In this document: positions 62,480-64,000 of the stretch, piece after piece
Numbering within the stretch: the first letter of the stretch is position 1
Layout of the letters: each line of letters begins with the position of its first letter
DNA from: Pomphorhynchus laevis
Lineage: Eukaryota > Acanthocephala > Palaeacanthocephala > Echinorhynchida > Pomphorhynchidae
Reading direction: 5' to 3'
Length of the DNA: 64,000 nucleotides
NCBI GenBank assembly: GCA_012934845.2
Contig: WNNJ02003003.1
Location: forward strand, 62,001-126,000
Translations under genes and position numbers: made by a program
The notes under the pieces: generated by a model
What the model was told of the DNA's origin: nothing
The model's input: the letters and a program-made list of their open reading frames with translations, nothing else
Database searches by the model: none

Positions 62480-64000
62480 AATCACTATAGTAATACCACA
62501 GTCATCTCCCTCTTCATTTTCCCCAACTATATAGTTTTGAAGGTAGCGAGGTGTTTGGATTCAACAATCACTTTTTTGAGGAATAACTTCCGTATTGTCC
62601 TGCTTGCATTTGATCGGAATCATCTGATACAATTTCATTGGCGTGAGTTAAATTGTTATCCGTTGTTATGTCCAATGATTTTTGTGTTAAATTTAAATTC
62701 GATGGAATAGAAAATTTTGTTGTAGAGGCGCGACGATCTGATATGTTTAAGTCATTATTGTCATCTTCTGTTCGAGTGTCTGCGATTTTTGTAAAACTTG
62801 TTTTCATCATACTATTTGGTGGTGATGGACTTATTTGAGTCTGTCATGATTGTTGGTTGTCGTTCCTCAGGTATGGTGCTAGGTTGTTGGTGGAGACAAT
62901 ATTTTCGACTCCGTTGATATCTCTAATTTTCGCTATTTTTGGATTGCATTTAATTAGTTTTACAATCTCAGTTTTCAGGTCATATTTACTATCGACTACG
63001 TGTTTCTTGAAAACAACCAACTCGTCATTTATAAGCCATGATGGTGCACTTGTATTAGAACCAGATCTTCGTTGATACGCGAAAAATCTCTCGTGCGGCG
63101 TACAGTTCATGGATGTGCATAACAGGGTTCGTACTGAATGAAGAGCTATTGGTAAGTATCGTTGCCAATGTGTGACTGAAAGTTCCCTTGTTTTCAATCC
63201 CAATTCTATGCTTCTCCATATCGTACCATTAAAGCGTTCGATTTGAGAGTTACCTGTTGGATTATAAGGGCTTGAGTGAGTAATTGCGATACCATGTCCA
63301 GATAGATAAGTTTTAAGTTCTTGTGATATGAAACAAGGACCTTGGTCACAGTGGTTGCATTCGGGTGTTCCGAAGAGAAAGAATAAACTTTCCAAACAGC
63401 AAATGACGGTAGTTGAAGATATTTGAATATGCGAATGGAAATTTTGAGTATTCGTCAATCATTGTAAGCATGCATCGATTTATGTTTGCTTGGTAAGAGT
63501 TTTTTAAATTGATAGATATGCGTTCAAAAGGCCTTGTAGATTTGATTACATTTGATTCACGGGAACGTAATATTTTGGATTTAATGGTGCACACGTTTGA
63601 CACTTCGAGATAACATTTCTTATGTCATCAAGAGAACGACAGATTTCTTGATCTTATAAAGTGATTTAATCGCGTTACTTGGGAATGACAGAGTACTTTA
63701 TGATTTCGTGTAATTTAGATAGGTCACTAGAAGTGCATGCCGCTGTTGTTAAGCGAGACATTATATCGGCTATCATTTTAAGTTCCAGGTCTATATTTTA
63801 TTTCAAAAGAAAACGGGGTTAACTCCATTTTTCATCGAACTAATTTTTCATTCTTTATTTGGTTTTGATGTTGTATGCCGAAAATAAACGAAACACTAAG
63901 TTGATTCGTAACAACACAAAAGTGCTTACCCATTAGATAATGACGCCACGATTTGAGCGATTCAACGATTGCGAGTGCTTCATTTCTTACTGACGAATAT
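62480..64000 (-). mobile_element. Gypsy-type LTR retroelement fossil, end of pol
   Basis: A broken copy on the minus strand, running off the right edge of the window. Integrase parts are recognisable: the core domain (LTMIDEYSKFPFAYS-like and SSPYNPTGNSQIERFNGTIW) and a C-terminal region typical of gypsy relatives (APSWLINDELVVFKKH...NLAPYL). It has a few breaks and no LTR is visible within the window. Probably of moderate age. Confidence 0.75.

Noticed and set aside
62653-63075. Plus-strand open frames at the right end
   Set aside because: They are antisense to the gypsy pol remnant.

Overview
This is AT-rich eukaryotic DNA, most likely from an invertebrate and probably an arthropod. Evidence for this: two spliced genes for translation elongation factor 2 (eEF2, 845 aa, introns mostly 43-54 bp), a ribosomal protein S26 gene, an axonemal SAXO-type gene, and an arthropod-style mix of CR1/L2 and I/jockey-like LINEs, Penelope-like elements (PLEs), SINEs and a gypsy fossil. 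I cannot fix the species. No rRNA, tRNA gene, CRISPR array or bacterial operon was seen.

Layout. At 1.3-3.6 kb is the 3' part of a SAXO gene (+). At 5.2-14.4 kb is eEF2 copy A (-); one of its introns is swollen to 5 kb and carries an antisense Naiad-type PLE. At 15.2-34.4 kb is a graveyard of retroelements: PLE scraps, a LINE remnant, a CR1/L2 copy, a LINE with a C-terminal endonuclease-like domain, a composite repeat with a small ribozyme-bearing insertion, a two-ORF LINE with both frames open, and an inverted pair of tRNA-like SINEs. At 35.9-36.4 kb is an RpS26-like gene (-), and at 37.5-42.7 kb is eEF2 copy B (-). At 47.7-53.6 kb is a second copy of the composite repeat, split by a nearly full CR1 and then by a truncated L2. 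At 54-62.4 kb are more CR1/L2 copies and a PLE scrap. At 62.5-64 kb is the end of a gypsy-type LTR element (-), cut by the window edge.

The host genes serve two jobs: translation (two eEF2 paralogues flanking RpS26, all on the minus strand) and microtubule/axoneme biology (SAXO). Copy B keeps every eEF2 consensus I checked. Copy A is also fully open but has changed the loop after the diphthamide histidine. The two copies share a 1.58-kb tract covering their first large exon and 5' flank with only about two differences, while other exons have diverged, which points to recent gene conversion or segmental copying. PLE scraps sit at the ends of that tract.

The most unusual theme is repeated hammerhead-ribozyme-like structure. 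One has a complete core inside a 332-bp insertion with a target-site duplication (25.4-25.7 kb). One is near-complete on the minus strand (32.9 kb). Several are partial, next to PLE remnants and at the 5' ends of two LINE copies.
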